Of a stretch of 64,000 nucleotides of DNA, positions 9,564-18,516 are shown in pieces (the first letter of the stretch is position 1; the number at the start of each line of letters is the position of its first letter). Location: the NCBI RefSeq assembly GCF_006443095.1, contig NZ_VFWZ01000002.1, positions 1,240,001-1,304,000 on the forward strand. Direction: 5' to 3'. Source of the stretch: Aquimarina algicola (lineage in GTDB: Bacteria; Bacteroidota; Bacteroidia; Flavobacteriales; Flavobacteriaceae). The notes below the pieces were generated by a model. The model made no database searches. It saw only the letters and a program-made list of their open reading frames with translations, and had not been told where the DNA came from. A program made the position numbers and the translations under genes.

Positions 9564-10229
9564 TTAAAATTGCCTTTGGGTATCAATATCTTTTTTATCA
9601 TTAATCAAGAGATCTTCCAGAATCAATGTTTTTCCAGAAATTGAAGTGATTTTAAGTTTCATAGGGGGGTGAATGCCTTCGGTAGCTACAAAGTAGTTAT
9701 ACATTTTCCGCTTGACGGGTATCCAACTATTACCTTTAAAATATGCCAATGTTTTTACTACCTCTTTTGCGTCTCGTATTTGAATCCCTGTCCAATATTT
9801 TGAAGATCCTGCTTTGAAATTGACTTTTATAGTAGCACCAGAAGACAACTTGCAAGGAATAAACTGCCAAGTAACAGGCACTCTCCCAGAATTTATATTG
9901 CCAATTTTGGCAAAGGCTTCTTTGGTAATGTCTATATCTCCCGGTTTACACCCAGGACAGCGATCTACTATCTTTACGATTGCTTTTCCTTGCGGTCCTT
10001 TTATTTCTATACATGCTCCACAAGCCATACTACCATCATAGTCTTTTGTATTCAAAGCGCCGTGCATGGTATCATTTATCCCAACAGGAAGTGAGCAATT
10101 TCCTTTTGCACTACCGGCAATGCCTTTGTAAAAAGTGGCTTGCCCGGTTTTGATATCACTATTACATTGTGCTACTACACTCAAATAACAAATTGAAAAG
10201 AGTATAAAAACAAAAACCTTTATCTTCAT
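9564..10229 (-). CDS. Expansin-like secreted protein, single-module
   Basis: This 221-residue protein has a signal peptide ending at about 20 (YLSVVAQ) and the bacterial expansin (YoaJ/EXLX1-like) two-domain layout. The D1 double-psi barrel holds GQATFY at 29-34, GACIEI at 71-76 and VDRCPGCKPGDIDIT at 88-102; D2 (about 125-215) is an Ig-like wall-binding domain. Thr32, Asp89 and Asp100 align by eye with the key residues of EXLX1. Expansins loosen cellulose or peptidoglycan networks without hydrolysis. Four D1 cysteines (70, 73, 91, 94) suggest disulfides. It lacks a CBM or T9SS tail, unlike its paralogue at 11068. It ends 26 bases from the convergent EEP gene, with no hairpin between. Confidence 0.9.
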   Translation of the reverse strand: MKIKVFVFILFSICYLSVVAQCNSDIKTGQATFYKGIAGSAKGNCSLPVGINDTMHGALNTKDYDGSMACGACIEIKGPQGKAIVKIVDRCPGCKPGDIDITKEAFAKIGNINSGRVPVTWQFIPCKLSSGATIKVNFKAGSSKYWTGIQIRDAKEVVKTLAYFKGNSWIPVKRKMYNYFVATEGIHPPMKLKITSISGKTLILEDLLINDKKDIDTQRQF

Positions 10230-10397
10230 AAAACGTGTCGGTTAACTGCCATCAAAACATTGTTCTTATAAACAAACGAAATATTTTTTGACTTCTTGTG
10301 TTGCTCATGAGAGTAGCAAATGATCTATCAAAGAAGCTGACAAATGTCATTTGTAAATTGTAAAAAAAGAAGTAGCATTGATTTTATATTTTTTTGC

Positions 10398-10898
10398 ATG
10401 AAACTCTCTAACGATATTGTTCTACGACCACGTTTTTTTGAGGATCTTGATATTCCTGCAGAAAAACTATTAGATGCTTTTGAAGAAGAAGGAAGGTCGA
10501 ATAAAAAATTTAGCATTACCAGGATAGATCACCATGTGTTTATTAGATTCCCAAAACACAAACAGAGTTTTTGGTCTCCACAACTCCATTTAGAAATCTA
10601 TCAATACCCAAATGAACCTACAAAACTAAAAGGGCTTTTTGGACCTAGCCCCACGGTGTGGACACTTTTTATGTTTTTACATTTTATGGTCGCCACTTCA
10701 TTTATTGGGGCTTTAATTTGGTTATATGTAAATATAAGTCTTCAAAAATCATATTTTTTTGCTGTAGTAACACTAATTTCTCTCTTTATAGCATGGTTTG
10801 TTCTTTATTTCGCAGGACGCTTAGGTAAAGAATCAAACAAGAACGAAATGTTTATTTTACATTATTTTATGAAAGATACTATACAGGCTATTAAATAG
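10398..10898 (+). CDS. Hypothetical two-helix membrane protein
   Basis: I do not recognise this protein. From the ATG at 10398 it has 166 residues: a soluble N-terminal part of about 90 residues, two membrane helices (about 93-115 and 121-142) and a short polar tail. An in-frame ATG at 10344 would add 18 residues. I prefer 10398 because the added stretch is T-rich, unlike coding sequence, and MKLSNDIVLRPRFFEDL starts cleanly. The protein at 28544 has the same soluble domain / two helices / short tail layout. It is the only rightward gene between the two leftward expansins; a link to them is not shown. Confidence 0.6.
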   Translation: MKLSNDIVLRPRFFEDLDIPAEKLLDAFEEEGRSNKKFSITRIDHHVFIRFPKHKQSFWSPQLHLEIYQYPNEPTKLKGLFGPSPTVWTLFMFLHFMVATSFIGALIWLYVNISLQKSYFFAVVTLISLFIAWFVLYFAGRLGKESNKNEMFILHYFMKDTIQAIK

Positions 10899-10956
10899 TT
10901 TTGTATAAATCCTTTTATTTGTTGATCTTTTTTTAACATAGCTTCGGGACAATACC

Positions 10957-10996
10957 CATTCTAATCTTCTACCTTGCACTTTGCAAAAAAATCACA
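10957..10996 (+). repeat. Copy A of a 40-bp promoter-like repeat (orphan)
   Basis: This 40-base stretch matches 12791-12830 without gaps at 34 of 40 positions (shared core TACCTTGC, then GCAAAAAAATCACA). Copy B sits directly before the start of the 12849 gene, so it is probably its promoter and leader. Copy A drives no visible gene and is followed 12 bases later by a terminator hairpin. It may be the remnant of a lost gene. Confidence 0.6.
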
Positions 10997-11007
10997 AAAG
11001 CAGTCTT

Positions 11008-11041
11008 AAAAAAACCCTCCATCTTTAATGGAGAGTTTTTT
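11008..11041 (-). terminator. Terminator of the expansin-CBM gene
   Basis: An A-run, the arm CCCTCCAT, a 5-base loop, ATGGAGAG and a T-run form a hairpin 26 bases past the stop of the leftward expansin gene. It is near symmetric and could work in both directions. Confidence 0.75.
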
Positions 11042-11067
11042 AAGGAGCAATAAAATATAATACCCTA

Positions 11068-12486
11068 TTATTCTTTTACTACTTTGACTGTTCTATCATC
11101 TATCTTTATAATATAATATCCTTTAGGGTAAAGTGATAGGTCTATTGTATTTCCTTTTCCTTCCGAAAGAATTTCTCCCTTTATATTTTGTAGTCTCCAA
11201 TGACTTGTATTTCCTTGTAAAGTAACTATAGAAGAGGTTGGATTTGGATATACTTTGAATTCGTTTCCTGTAGTTACAGTGCTTGTTTGATTAGAATTAA
11301 CTTTACTACTGTTTGAGTTAGCTAAGGAAGCTGACCAGTAATTCAAATTCATTCCTGGTTTTATCACATTCAACCTAATTTTGTGTTTTCCTTGAGATAA
11401 AGAAACATTAGGGATTACAACATCAGTATATTGTTGCCAGTTCCCAGTATTCGGCAGCATAATCTCTTCTGAGACAGTTACTCCATCCACTAGTAACTGT
11501 AGAGATGATGTATTAAAAATAGAAGCTGTTCTCAATATAAAATCATATATTCCAGACTTATTAACTTCTACAGTATATGTTAACCATTCACCTGCATTGG
11601 TCCACCCCACATTAAAAAGCCCGTTAGTATCTTGTGTGTTTTGAATATCAACTCCTTCGTTTCGATATTGACCTCCTCTATTATTTGTATCACTATCCTT
11701 GTAGGCTATACCTTGCCCTCCTTTATCAAAATCTTCTGCTTCTACACGACCAGGGATTATATGATTTTTAAAAGATTGATTTTCGGTTATCGATCCTTCT
11801 TCTTCGCAATTGGGTGGTGTACTAAATTGAACTTTGGAGTCAAAATCTGCGCTTGTATTTATGACAATATCATTAAGAATTAATTCTTCTCCTACTACAG
11901 AAGTAATTCGTAGCTGCATTGGAGATTCGATACCCGTTGGTTCAATAAAAAAATTAAATAATTTTCGTTCTACATTTATCCATGTATTATTTTTTCGATA
12001 TTCCATTTTTGATACTGCATGTTTGAGATCTCGAAATTGTATTGCAGTCCAATATTTTGAAGAACCTGATTTAAAATTGACCTTAATTGTTTTATTCGCT
12101 GCCAATGGACATGGTACAAATTTCCAAGTAATGGGTACTCTCCCATCTATCGGATTCGCAACCTTAGCAAATGCTTGTTGTGTTAGATCTACATCACCAG
12201 GTTTACATTCAGGACAACGATCCACTACCTGTACGATAGTTTTGCCTCGAGAACCCGTTACCTCAAGGCAAGCGCCACAGGCATTACTTTCATCGTAGTC
12301 AGTATTATTCAATGCGCAATGCATAAAATCATTTACTGCTACTGGTAATGAACAATTACCTCCTTCGCTTCCTGCGACACCACCATAAAAAGTAGCTTCT
12401 CCGGATTTTATACTGTCATTACATTGTGCAACAAAATCTACATAGCATAATACACATGCTATGAGAATTAAAAATTTAATTTTCAT
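11068..12486 (-). CDS. T9SS-secreted expansin with CBM6-like module
   Basis: This 472-residue modular protein starts with a signal peptide (to about 20). An expansin unit (about 25-222) follows, with GEATFY at 29-34, GACLEV at 71-76 and VDRCPECKPGDVDLT at 88-102, closely similar to the protein at 9564. Residues about 245-388 form a carbohydrate-binding module of the CBM6/CBM35 kind (RVEAEDFDKGGQG, NAGEWLTYTV, LLVDG). A Ser/Asn/Thr-rich linker leads to a type A T9SS sorting domain (409-472, FKVYPNPTSSIVTLQG). It should be exported across the outer membrane and anchored or released outside, loosening polysaccharide or wall material. Two expansins of different architecture side by side suggest duplication followed by module gain or loss. 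Confidence 0.9.
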   Translation of the reverse strand: MKIKFLILIACVLCYVDFVAQCNDSIKSGEATFYGGVAGSEGGNCSLPVAVNDFMHCALNNTDYDESNACGACLEVTGSRGKTIVQVVDRCPECKPGDVDLTQQAFAKVANPIDGRVPITWKFVPCPLAANKTIKVNFKSGSSKYWTAIQFRDLKHAVSKMEYRKNNTWINVERKLFNFFIEPTGIESPMQLRITSVVGEELILNDIVINTSADFDSKVQFSTPPNCEEEGSITENQSFKNHIIPGRVEAEDFDKGGQGIAYKDSDTNNRGGQYRNEGVDIQNTQDTNGLFNVGWTNAGEWLTYTVEVNKSGIYDFILRTASIFNTSSLQLLVDGVTVSEEIMLPNTGNWQQYTDVVIPNVSLSQGKHKIRLNVIKPGMNLNYWSASLANSNSSKVNSNQTSTVTTGNEFKVYPNPTSSIVTLQGNTSHWRLQNIKGEILSEGKGNTIDLSLYPKGYYIIKIDDRTVKVVKE

Positions 12487-12848
12487 AATTTAGGTTTTAA
12501 GAGAGAATTATTATTCTATTTGGTTAGTAAAAAAAATGGATATAGAATTATATTCAATATTTTATCAAGCAAATCTATGAAATTTAACTATGGAGCATTT
12601 AATATTTTCTTGACAATTAATCTTACTTTACCAATATGTATAATCAAAACTCATATTCAATAATAGGCTTACTTTTTCTTTTTTTCTAGCCATAAACATG
12701 TTATAAATTTAAATATCTATTTTTTCAATTAAATCCATTGATTAGAAATTACTTATTAAAGTTTTCTTAACACAACAAACGCAATCAAATCATTCTATTA
12801 TCATACCTTGCGCTCTGCAAAAAAATCACACAAAACAAATTAATTGTC
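12487..12848. other. Divergent intergenic region
   Basis: These 362 AT-rich bases lie between the leftward expansin-CBM gene and the rightward T9SS nuclease gene. The right end holds copy B of the 40-bp repeat. Otherwise I see no gene or hairpin. Confidence 0.5.
12791..12830 (+). repeat. Copy B of the 40-bp repeat, probable promoter/leader
   Basis: It matches copy A (10957-10996) at 34 of 40 bases and ends 18 bases before the ATG at 12849. TACCTTGC resembles the -7 box TAnnTTTG with one base missing, which suggests promoter function. Confidence 0.55.
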
Positions 12849-15800
12849 ATGAAGTTAAAATTACTTTTAATTCCACTTGTTGTCTTTTGTTTTTTAGGCA
12901 CTCAAGAAGGATTTTCGCAATCTGTATTTATCAATGAAATTCACTATGATAATGCCAGCACAGATGTAGAAGAAGCTGTTGAAATTGCAGGAACAGCAGG
13001 AACAGACGTATCAGGATGGAGTTTGGTTCTATACAACGGTTCTAATAGTCTGGTGTATAATACCATTTCACTTTCTGGTAGTATTCCTGATCAACAAAAC
13101 GGTTTTGGAACTTTGGTAGAGATACTACCAACTAATGGTTTACAAAATGGTGCCCCAGATGGGATTGCTTTAGTAGACGCAAGCAATACTGTTGTACAAT
13201 TTCTTAGTTATGAAGGAAGCTTTACTGCTGCCGATGGGCCGGCTTCTGGGATAACAAGTACCGATATTGGTATATCAGAATCAAGCAGTACTCCTGTTGG
13301 TGCTTCTTTACAACTTACAGGAACAGGAACTTCTCCTGATGAGTTTACTTGGCAAGTAACAACTGCTAATACATATGGAGCAATAAATACTGATCAAATT
13401 TTTGGAACTTTAGAAATTACTCCGGTAATCAACGAGTTTGTATTCAATCATACACAATCGGATACCAATGAGTTTGTAGAGGTATTAGCAAAAGCCAATA
13501 CAGATCTTAGTGAGTACTGGTTATTAGAAATCGAAGGAGATAGCAATGCTGCGGGTACAATCGACGAAGTGATCCAACTTGGTACGACAAACGCTGATGG
13601 ATATTTTACTACTCCATTTGGTAGTAATATTTATGAAAATGGTACTGTAGCACTACTATTAGTTAAGAATTTTACAGGCACTCTTGGCCAGGATCTTGAT
13701 ACCGACGATAATGGTGCTTTTGATAGTACTCCATGGGAAGCTATTATTGATGGTATTGGTGTAAACGATGGTGGTAATTCTGATTTTAATTACGCAGAGG
13801 TAACATTATTACAATCTTTTGATGGCATCTCTTTTACCGTAGGAGGAGCTTCTCGTTTCCCTAACGGTCAAGATACCAATTCTCCAAATGATTGGACAAG
13901 AAATGATTTTGATGGTAATGGATTACCTGATTTTCCTGCTGCAGTTGCAGAGTCGGGCGAGGCTATCAACACACCAAATGCTGAAAATAAAATTGCAACT
14001 GATGGTGGTGGAACAACTACTGTAATCATTAACGAAATAGATGTAGATACACCGGGTTCTGATGCATTAGAATTTGTAGAGCTTTATGATGGCGGTATCG
14101 GTAATACCTCATTAGAGGGTATGGTTTTAGTAAACTACAACGGTAATAATGACGCTAGCTATAATGCATTTGATCTAGCCGGATTTTCTACAAATGCTGA
14201 AGGGTATTTTGTAATCGGTAACACAGATGTTGCTAATGTAGACTTGGTAGTACCTTCAAACTCTTTTCAGAATGGGGCAGATGCTATAGTACTTTATTTT
14301 GGAAATGCTACTGATTTTCCTAATGGTACAGCAGTTAATACAGAAAATATAATCGATGCTATTGTTTATGGAACAAGTGATCCTGATGATGCAGAATTAT
14401 TGGTGTTATTGAATGATAATCAACCACAGGTTGATGAAAACGCAAATGGAAACAAAGATGAAGAATCATTACAGAGAATCCCTAATGGAGAAGGTGGTGC
14501 TCGTAATACAGTTTCTTATGTTGCTAAAACACCTACACCAGGAGCTGATAATGATGGTATTATCATCACGCCTCCTAGTGAACTTATTTCTATTGCAGAA
14601 GCAAGACAGTTTCCTGAAGGTACTCCTGTAAAGATTACTGGAGTATTAACGGTAACCGACAGTTTTAACGGTCCAGCATTTATACAAGATAATACTGGTG
14701 GGATTGCAATCTTTGACGATCAAATACAAGCAAATCCAAACCTAAAAGTCGGCGACTCTATTACTGTTTCAGGAATTAGAGATGACTTTAATGATCAAAT
14801 ACAAATCAATTCGGTTTCTGAAGTAGTGGATAACGGAACTCCACAAAACCCAATTACTCCTTTAGATATTACACTAACACAATTATCAGAACACCCTGGA
14901 GAATTAGTGCGTATTGTAAATCCAACTTTCCCTAATCCGGGTGATTTGTTATTCGGTAATTCTAATTTTACACTTACTGATACTAGTGGCGAAGGGCAAA
15001 TGCGCTTAGATAATGATGTTGCCGAAGTAGTGGGCAAAGCACAACCGGATTCTTGTGGAGAAGTTATAGGAGTCATAGGGCGATTTAGAGATACATTTCA
15101 ATTGTTACCAAGACAATTATCTGATATCTCTTGTGCTGTAGACTTTATCCCTCCGGGAGATACTATTGGTTTTCCAAAAGAAGATACATTTGATGTAGTA
15201 GCATGGAATATAGAGTGGTTTGGTGATGAAAATAACTCACCTGTGGGTCAAAACCCAATGTCTGATGCTATACAAAGAGATAGTACTGCTACTGTATTAA
15301 GAAAATTAAATGCAGATGTATATGCTGTTGTAGAAATTGCAGACGATGCTTTGTTTGCAGAATTAGTAAGCTTATTACCTGGGTATGATTATGTACTCTC
15401 TGACGCTTTTTCTAATCCTACCTCAACGAGTTCTGTTCAAAAAGTTGGATTTATCTACAATACAGAAACGGTTTCGGTTGTAGAAACTCGTGCTATGCTT
15501 AGATCTATTCACCCATTGTATAATGGTGGTGACGATTCTGCTTTGGTCAATTATCCAAGCGAAACATCAAGATTTTTTGCTAGTGGAAGATTACCGTTCT
15601 TAATGACTGCTGATGTAACAATTAATGGCGTTACCGAACGTATAGACCTTGTTGCATTACATGCCAGAGCAAACAGTAGTAGAGATCCTCAAAACAGATA
15701 CGACATGCGTAAGTATGATGTAGAGGTATTAAAGGATTCACTAGATGTTAATTTTGCTAATAATAAGGTGATCTTATTAGGAGATTATAATGACGATGTA

Positions 15801-16910
15801 GATGAAACTGTAGCAGATATTCCTTCAACAATATCAAGTTTTCAGGAATATGTAGATGATAGAGATAATTACACTATCATTTCTGAACAACTAAGTGCTG
15901 CCGGGAGAAGATCATTTGTATTTCGTGAAAATATGATAGATCATGTAGGGTTTACCAACGAATTGAGTGATTCTTATATCGATAATTCTGTTACAGTACA
16001 TTACGAAGTATATGACAATGATTATGCAACTACTACTTCTGACCATTTACCGGTATCGGCTAGGTTCTTATTTGAACCACAATTTGTAGATAATGATTGC
16101 AATGGTGCGTCTGTAGTAGCTTTTGAGCAAGGAAGAAGAAGAGACGGAAGAAGAGTTTCTAGAATAAGAAGTAATCCTAAGCGTGCATTAGGAACAGCTA
16201 AAGAACGAAGATATTTTAACTTTGTGAGTTTAGGTTTTGGTGGATCTATCACTGTAGAACTTAATAATGAGATTACTGATAATCCTGATGCTAATGAATT
16301 TGCAGTACTAGAATCTACAGGGTTCTTTGATAACATCCCATGTCGTTTTTATCCTGAGACCGCAGAAGTATTTGCATCACAAGATGGGGAGAACTTTGTC
16401 TCGCTAGGAACTACTTGTCAGGATGGAGAGTTTGACTTAGCAACAGGTAATCTGGATACTGCAAAGTATATTCGCGTTGTTGATATTAGTAATAAATATG
16501 CTTTTCCTTGGTTCTTTGCAGATGGATATGACCTTGATGCTATTGTATGTCTTCAAAATGGCGAAACTATTGCTCGTAAAAACACAATTGCATACGCCAA
16601 AGACCCAACTGCTTTAGAAAGTGAATTATTAGACAAAGAATTAGCCTTAGAAGAGGTACAGCTTTCTGTTTCTCCTAACCCGGTAAAAGACCAATTATTT
16701 TTAGAGTTTGGTGCTTTGACTTCCGGAAATATCGATGTAACCATTACAGATGCAACCGGAAAAACAGTATATGTACAAAATATAAAACTCGTACCGGGAC
16801 AATCAAACATACCTGTAGATATGAGTCAATATCCTAGAGGATTTTATATTGTAAATGTTTCTACTCCTGGAGGAAATCTTAATACAACACAAAAAATTAT
16901 AAAGCAATAA
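12849..16910 (+). CDS. Giant T9SS-secreted nuclease/phosphatase with lamin-tail repeats
   Basis: This 1353-residue secreted protein begins with a signal peptide (to about 25, GFSQ). Three lamin-tail-like (LTD) domains follow near 27-180, 193-345 and 392-560 (VFINEIHYDN, VINEFVFNHT, VIINEIDVDTPGSDALEFVE). An OB-fold region (about 585-700) carries PVKITGVLTVTDSF. The EEP catalytic domain (about 780-1075) has WNIEWFGD, VVEIAD, HARANSSRD, LLGDYNDD and SDHLPVS. A C-terminal tail from about 1273 (SVSPNPVKDQL) is a type A T9SS signal. This LTD/OB/EEP layout is common in secreted Bacteroidota DNases. The likely role is degrading extracellular nucleic acid; that is inferred from the fold and export route. 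It is monocistronic, with its own terminator. Confidence 0.88.
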   Translation: MKLKLLLIPLVVFCFLGTQEGFSQSVFINEIHYDNASTDVEEAVEIAGTAGTDVSGWSLVLYNGSNSLVYNTISLSGSIPDQQNGFGTLVEILPTNGLQNGAPDGIALVDASNTVVQFLSYEGSFTAADGPASGITSTDIGISESSSTPVGASLQLTGTGTSPDEFTWQVTTANTYGAINTDQIFGTLEITPVINEFVFNHTQSDTNEFVEVLAKANTDLSEYWLLEIEGDSNAAGTIDEVIQLGTTNADGYFTTPFGSNIYENGTVALLLVKNFTGTLGQDLDTDDNGAFDSTPWEAIIDGIGVNDGGNSDFNYAEVTLLQSFDGISFTVGGASRFPNGQDTNSPNDWTRNDFDGNGLPDFPAAVAESGEAINTPNAENKIATDGGGTTTVIINEIDVDTPGSDALEFVELYDGGIGNTSLEGMVLVNYNGNNDASYNAFDLAGFSTNAEGYFVIGNTDVANVDLVVPSNSFQNGADAIVLYFGNATDFPNGTAVNTENIIDAIVYGTSDPDDAELLVLLNDNQPQVDENANGNKDEESLQRIPNGEGGARNTVSYVAKTPTPGADNDGIIITPPSELISIAEARQFPEGTPVKITGVLTVTDSFNGPAFIQDNTGGIAIFDDQIQANPNLKVGDSITVSGIRDDFNDQIQINSVSEVVDNGTPQNPITPLDITLTQLSEHPGELVRIVNPTFPNPGDLLFGNSNFTLTDTSGEGQMRLDNDVAEVVGKAQPDSCGEVIGVIGRFRDTFQLLPRQLSDISCAVDFIPPGDTIGFPKEDTFDVVAWNIEWFGDENNSPVGQNPMSDAIQRDSTATVLRKLNADVYAVVEIADDALFAELVSLLPGYDYVLSDAFSNPTSTSSVQKVGFIYNTETVSVVETRAMLRSIHPLYNGGDDSALVNYPSETSRFFASGRLPFLMTADVTINGVTERIDLVALHARANSSRDPQNRYDMRKYDVEVLKDSLDVNFANNKVILLGDYNDDVDETVADIPSTISSFQEYVDDRDNYTIISEQLSAAGRRSFVFRENMIDHVGFTNELSDSYIDNSVTVHYEVYDNDYATTTSDHLPVSARFLFEPQFVDNDCNGASVVAFEQGRRRDGRRVSRIRSNPKRALGTAKERRYFNFVSLGFGGSITVELNNEITDNPDANEFAVLESTGFFDNIPCRFYPETAEVFASQDGENFVSLGTTCQDGEFDLATGNLDTAKYIRVVDISNKYAFPWFFADGYDLDAIVCLQNGETIARKNTIAYAKDPTALESELLDKELALEEVQLSVSPNPVKDQLFLEFGALTSGNIDVTITDATGKTVYVQNIKLVPGQSNIPVDMSQYPRGFYIVNVSTPGGNLNTTQKIIKQ

Positions 16911-16930
16911 GCATACATAATTTATAATTA

Positions 16931-16970
16931 AAAAACCCGGTTGAAAAAATAATTCAACCGGGTTTTTATT
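16931..16970 (+). terminator. Terminator of the T9SS nuclease gene
   Basis: A 14-bp perfect stem (AAAAACCCGGTTGA and its complement) with a 9-base loop and T-run lies 20 bases past the stop at 16910. Confidence 0.9.
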
Positions 16971-17052
16971 TTGGTTAAATCTATTTTTCGTTCTTTAAAA
17001 AAAGTATTATTTTGCTTAGAAATAACATTTGTGTCCCCAAAACCAATCAATT

Positions 17053-18444
17053 ATGTCAACTTTACGAATTTTTGTATTCCTTATTTGTTTTAGCTTCTTA
17101 TTTTCTTGTGATAGCGAACCTAGTGACAATATAAGTGACCCTGTAGTAGGTTTAACGCCTTCTGACCCTGATGATCCAAATGCCGTAGTAGGCCCAATGG
17201 ATGCCACAACAACAATACCCTACCCATCGATTCCTGACAAAGAATATACAATAGAGCTCGATAGATGGGATATACCAAATAATAGAACAGAACCAGAAAA
17301 AACAACAGACAACCTGCAAGCTGCCATTGATTGGGCAGTTGGAGAAGGATATGGTATCATCCGACTTCCAGAAGGTCATTATCTAGTTGGAAAATATGGT
17401 AATGATATCTATCAAGCTGGTATAGAGCTTAAAAATGATATGGCTTTTATGCTGGATAAAAATGCAGTAATAGAAATGGCTCCAAACGATAAATGGAACT
17501 ATTGTGCTATCGCAGTTACAGAAAAAGTAAATGTATTAATCTCTGGCGGAACAATAGTAGGAGATAGAGATAATCACACGTATACGCCCAGACAAAATGA
17601 TGGTAGCACTGTTCATGACGAAGGCCATCTTATTTGTATTCAAAACGAAAGCGAATATGTCACTGTAGAAAATATGGTGTTAGGTAAAGCAAATGGAGAC
17701 GCTATACTATTGGTAGGTCAAAAAGGTGAAGGGTCTTCTGTAAAACATATCGTAATTCGTAATAATAATATGACAGATAACCGAAGACAAGGAGTTTCTA
17801 TTGTAGGAGGTGTAGATGTATTGATAGAAGATAATGAAATACATCACACCAAAGGAACTTCTCCACAATTTGGTATCGATGTAGAAAGCTTAAGATATAC
17901 AAGCGCAGATATTACCATTAGATCTAATTATTTTCACCACAACAGAGGAGGGGATATTGTAAATACTGATGGAAAAAATGTAATTGTAGAAGAAAATATC
18001 TTGACACAAGGAGAAGGTAGTGAATACCTAGATGGACCTTTGGTATATTGGAAAAGAGGAGATCTTACTATTCGTAATAATGATATTACAATGCTTTCTG
18101 TATCTGCTAATAATTGGAATGGAATCATTATGTATTCTAATGATCAACCCAAAACAAACCCTGCCACTACTTATATCTATGAAAACACTTGCAATAATTG
18201 TGGTTTTTATATGTACAAAGGTGCTGATTTGGAGATTAAGAACAATTACCTAAAAAATGGTCATCTCGCCTTTAAAGAGATGGAAAATCTTACACTTGAA
18301 AACAACAGAGTAGAACACCCAAACCGTTGCTGGGCATACCGATTTTTGGAGGTTAGTGGTAAAGCAACTGGAAACACCTATAATGGAGAAGCTTTTGACA
18401 TTCCTTTGACCAATCAACCTTGGGATGGTTGTTGGATACGATAA
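17053..18444 (+). CDS. Right-handed beta-helix lipoprotein
   Basis: This 463-residue protein starts at the ATG at 17053; the open frame extends upstream only to a TTG. It has a lipoprotein signal (SFLFSC, lipid on Cys20 or close). After a Pro/Asp-rich linker comes a parallel beta-helix of the pectin-lyase/NosD kind, with repeats such as VLISGGTIVGD, HIVIRNNNMTDN, VLIEDNEIHH and LTIRNNDITM. Such folds occur in pectate and alginate lyases, mannuronan epimerases and polysaccharide-binding proteins. Catalytic residues cannot be assigned by eye. Lying among expansins and LamG-like proteins, it probably binds or cleaves polysaccharide at the cell surface. Confidence 0.8.
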   Translation: MSTLRIFVFLICFSFLFSCDSEPSDNISDPVVGLTPSDPDDPNAVVGPMDATTTIPYPSIPDKEYTIELDRWDIPNNRTEPEKTTDNLQAAIDWAVGEGYGIIRLPEGHYLVGKYGNDIYQAGIELKNDMAFMLDKNAVIEMAPNDKWNYCAIAVTEKVNVLISGGTIVGDRDNHTYTPRQNDGSTVHDEGHLICIQNESEYVTVENMVLGKANGDAILLVGQKGEGSSVKHIVIRNNNMTDNRRQGVSIVGGVDVLIEDNEIHHTKGTSPQFGIDVESLRYTSADITIRSNYFHHNRGGDIVNTDGKNVIVEENILTQGEGSEYLDGPLVYWKRGDLTIRNNDITMLSVSANNWNGIIMYSNDQPKTNPATTYIYENTCNNCGFYMYKGADLEIKNNYLKNGHLAFKEMENLTLENNRVEHPNRCWAYRFLEVSGKATGNTYNGEAFDIPLTNQPWDGCWIR

Positions 18445-18470
18445 TAACTTTTTAACGCTATTTAGATGAC

Positions 18471-18502
18471 ACAACCCCTCTTTGTTAACAAAGAGGGGTT
18501 GT
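18471..18502. terminator. Bidirectional terminator
   Basis: A perfect 32-base palindrome with 16-base arms (ACAACCCCTCTTTGTT) sits between two convergent stop codons, at 18444 (+) and 18517 (-). Paired G/C and T-runs suit both directions. Confidence 0.85.
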
Positions 18503-18516
18503 TTATTTAATTAAGA

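Noticed and set aside
14413..14631. Frames of 60-120 codons inside larger genes (here within the T9SS nuclease; also at 4708, 7610, 11834, 49063 and others)
   Set aside because: They lie in other frames of confident genes, have no signal, domain or spacing support and odd composition.
17029..17052. TTG start extending the beta-helix lipoprotein upstream
   Set aside because: The ATG at 17053 gives a normal lipoprotein signal; the extension would bury it.
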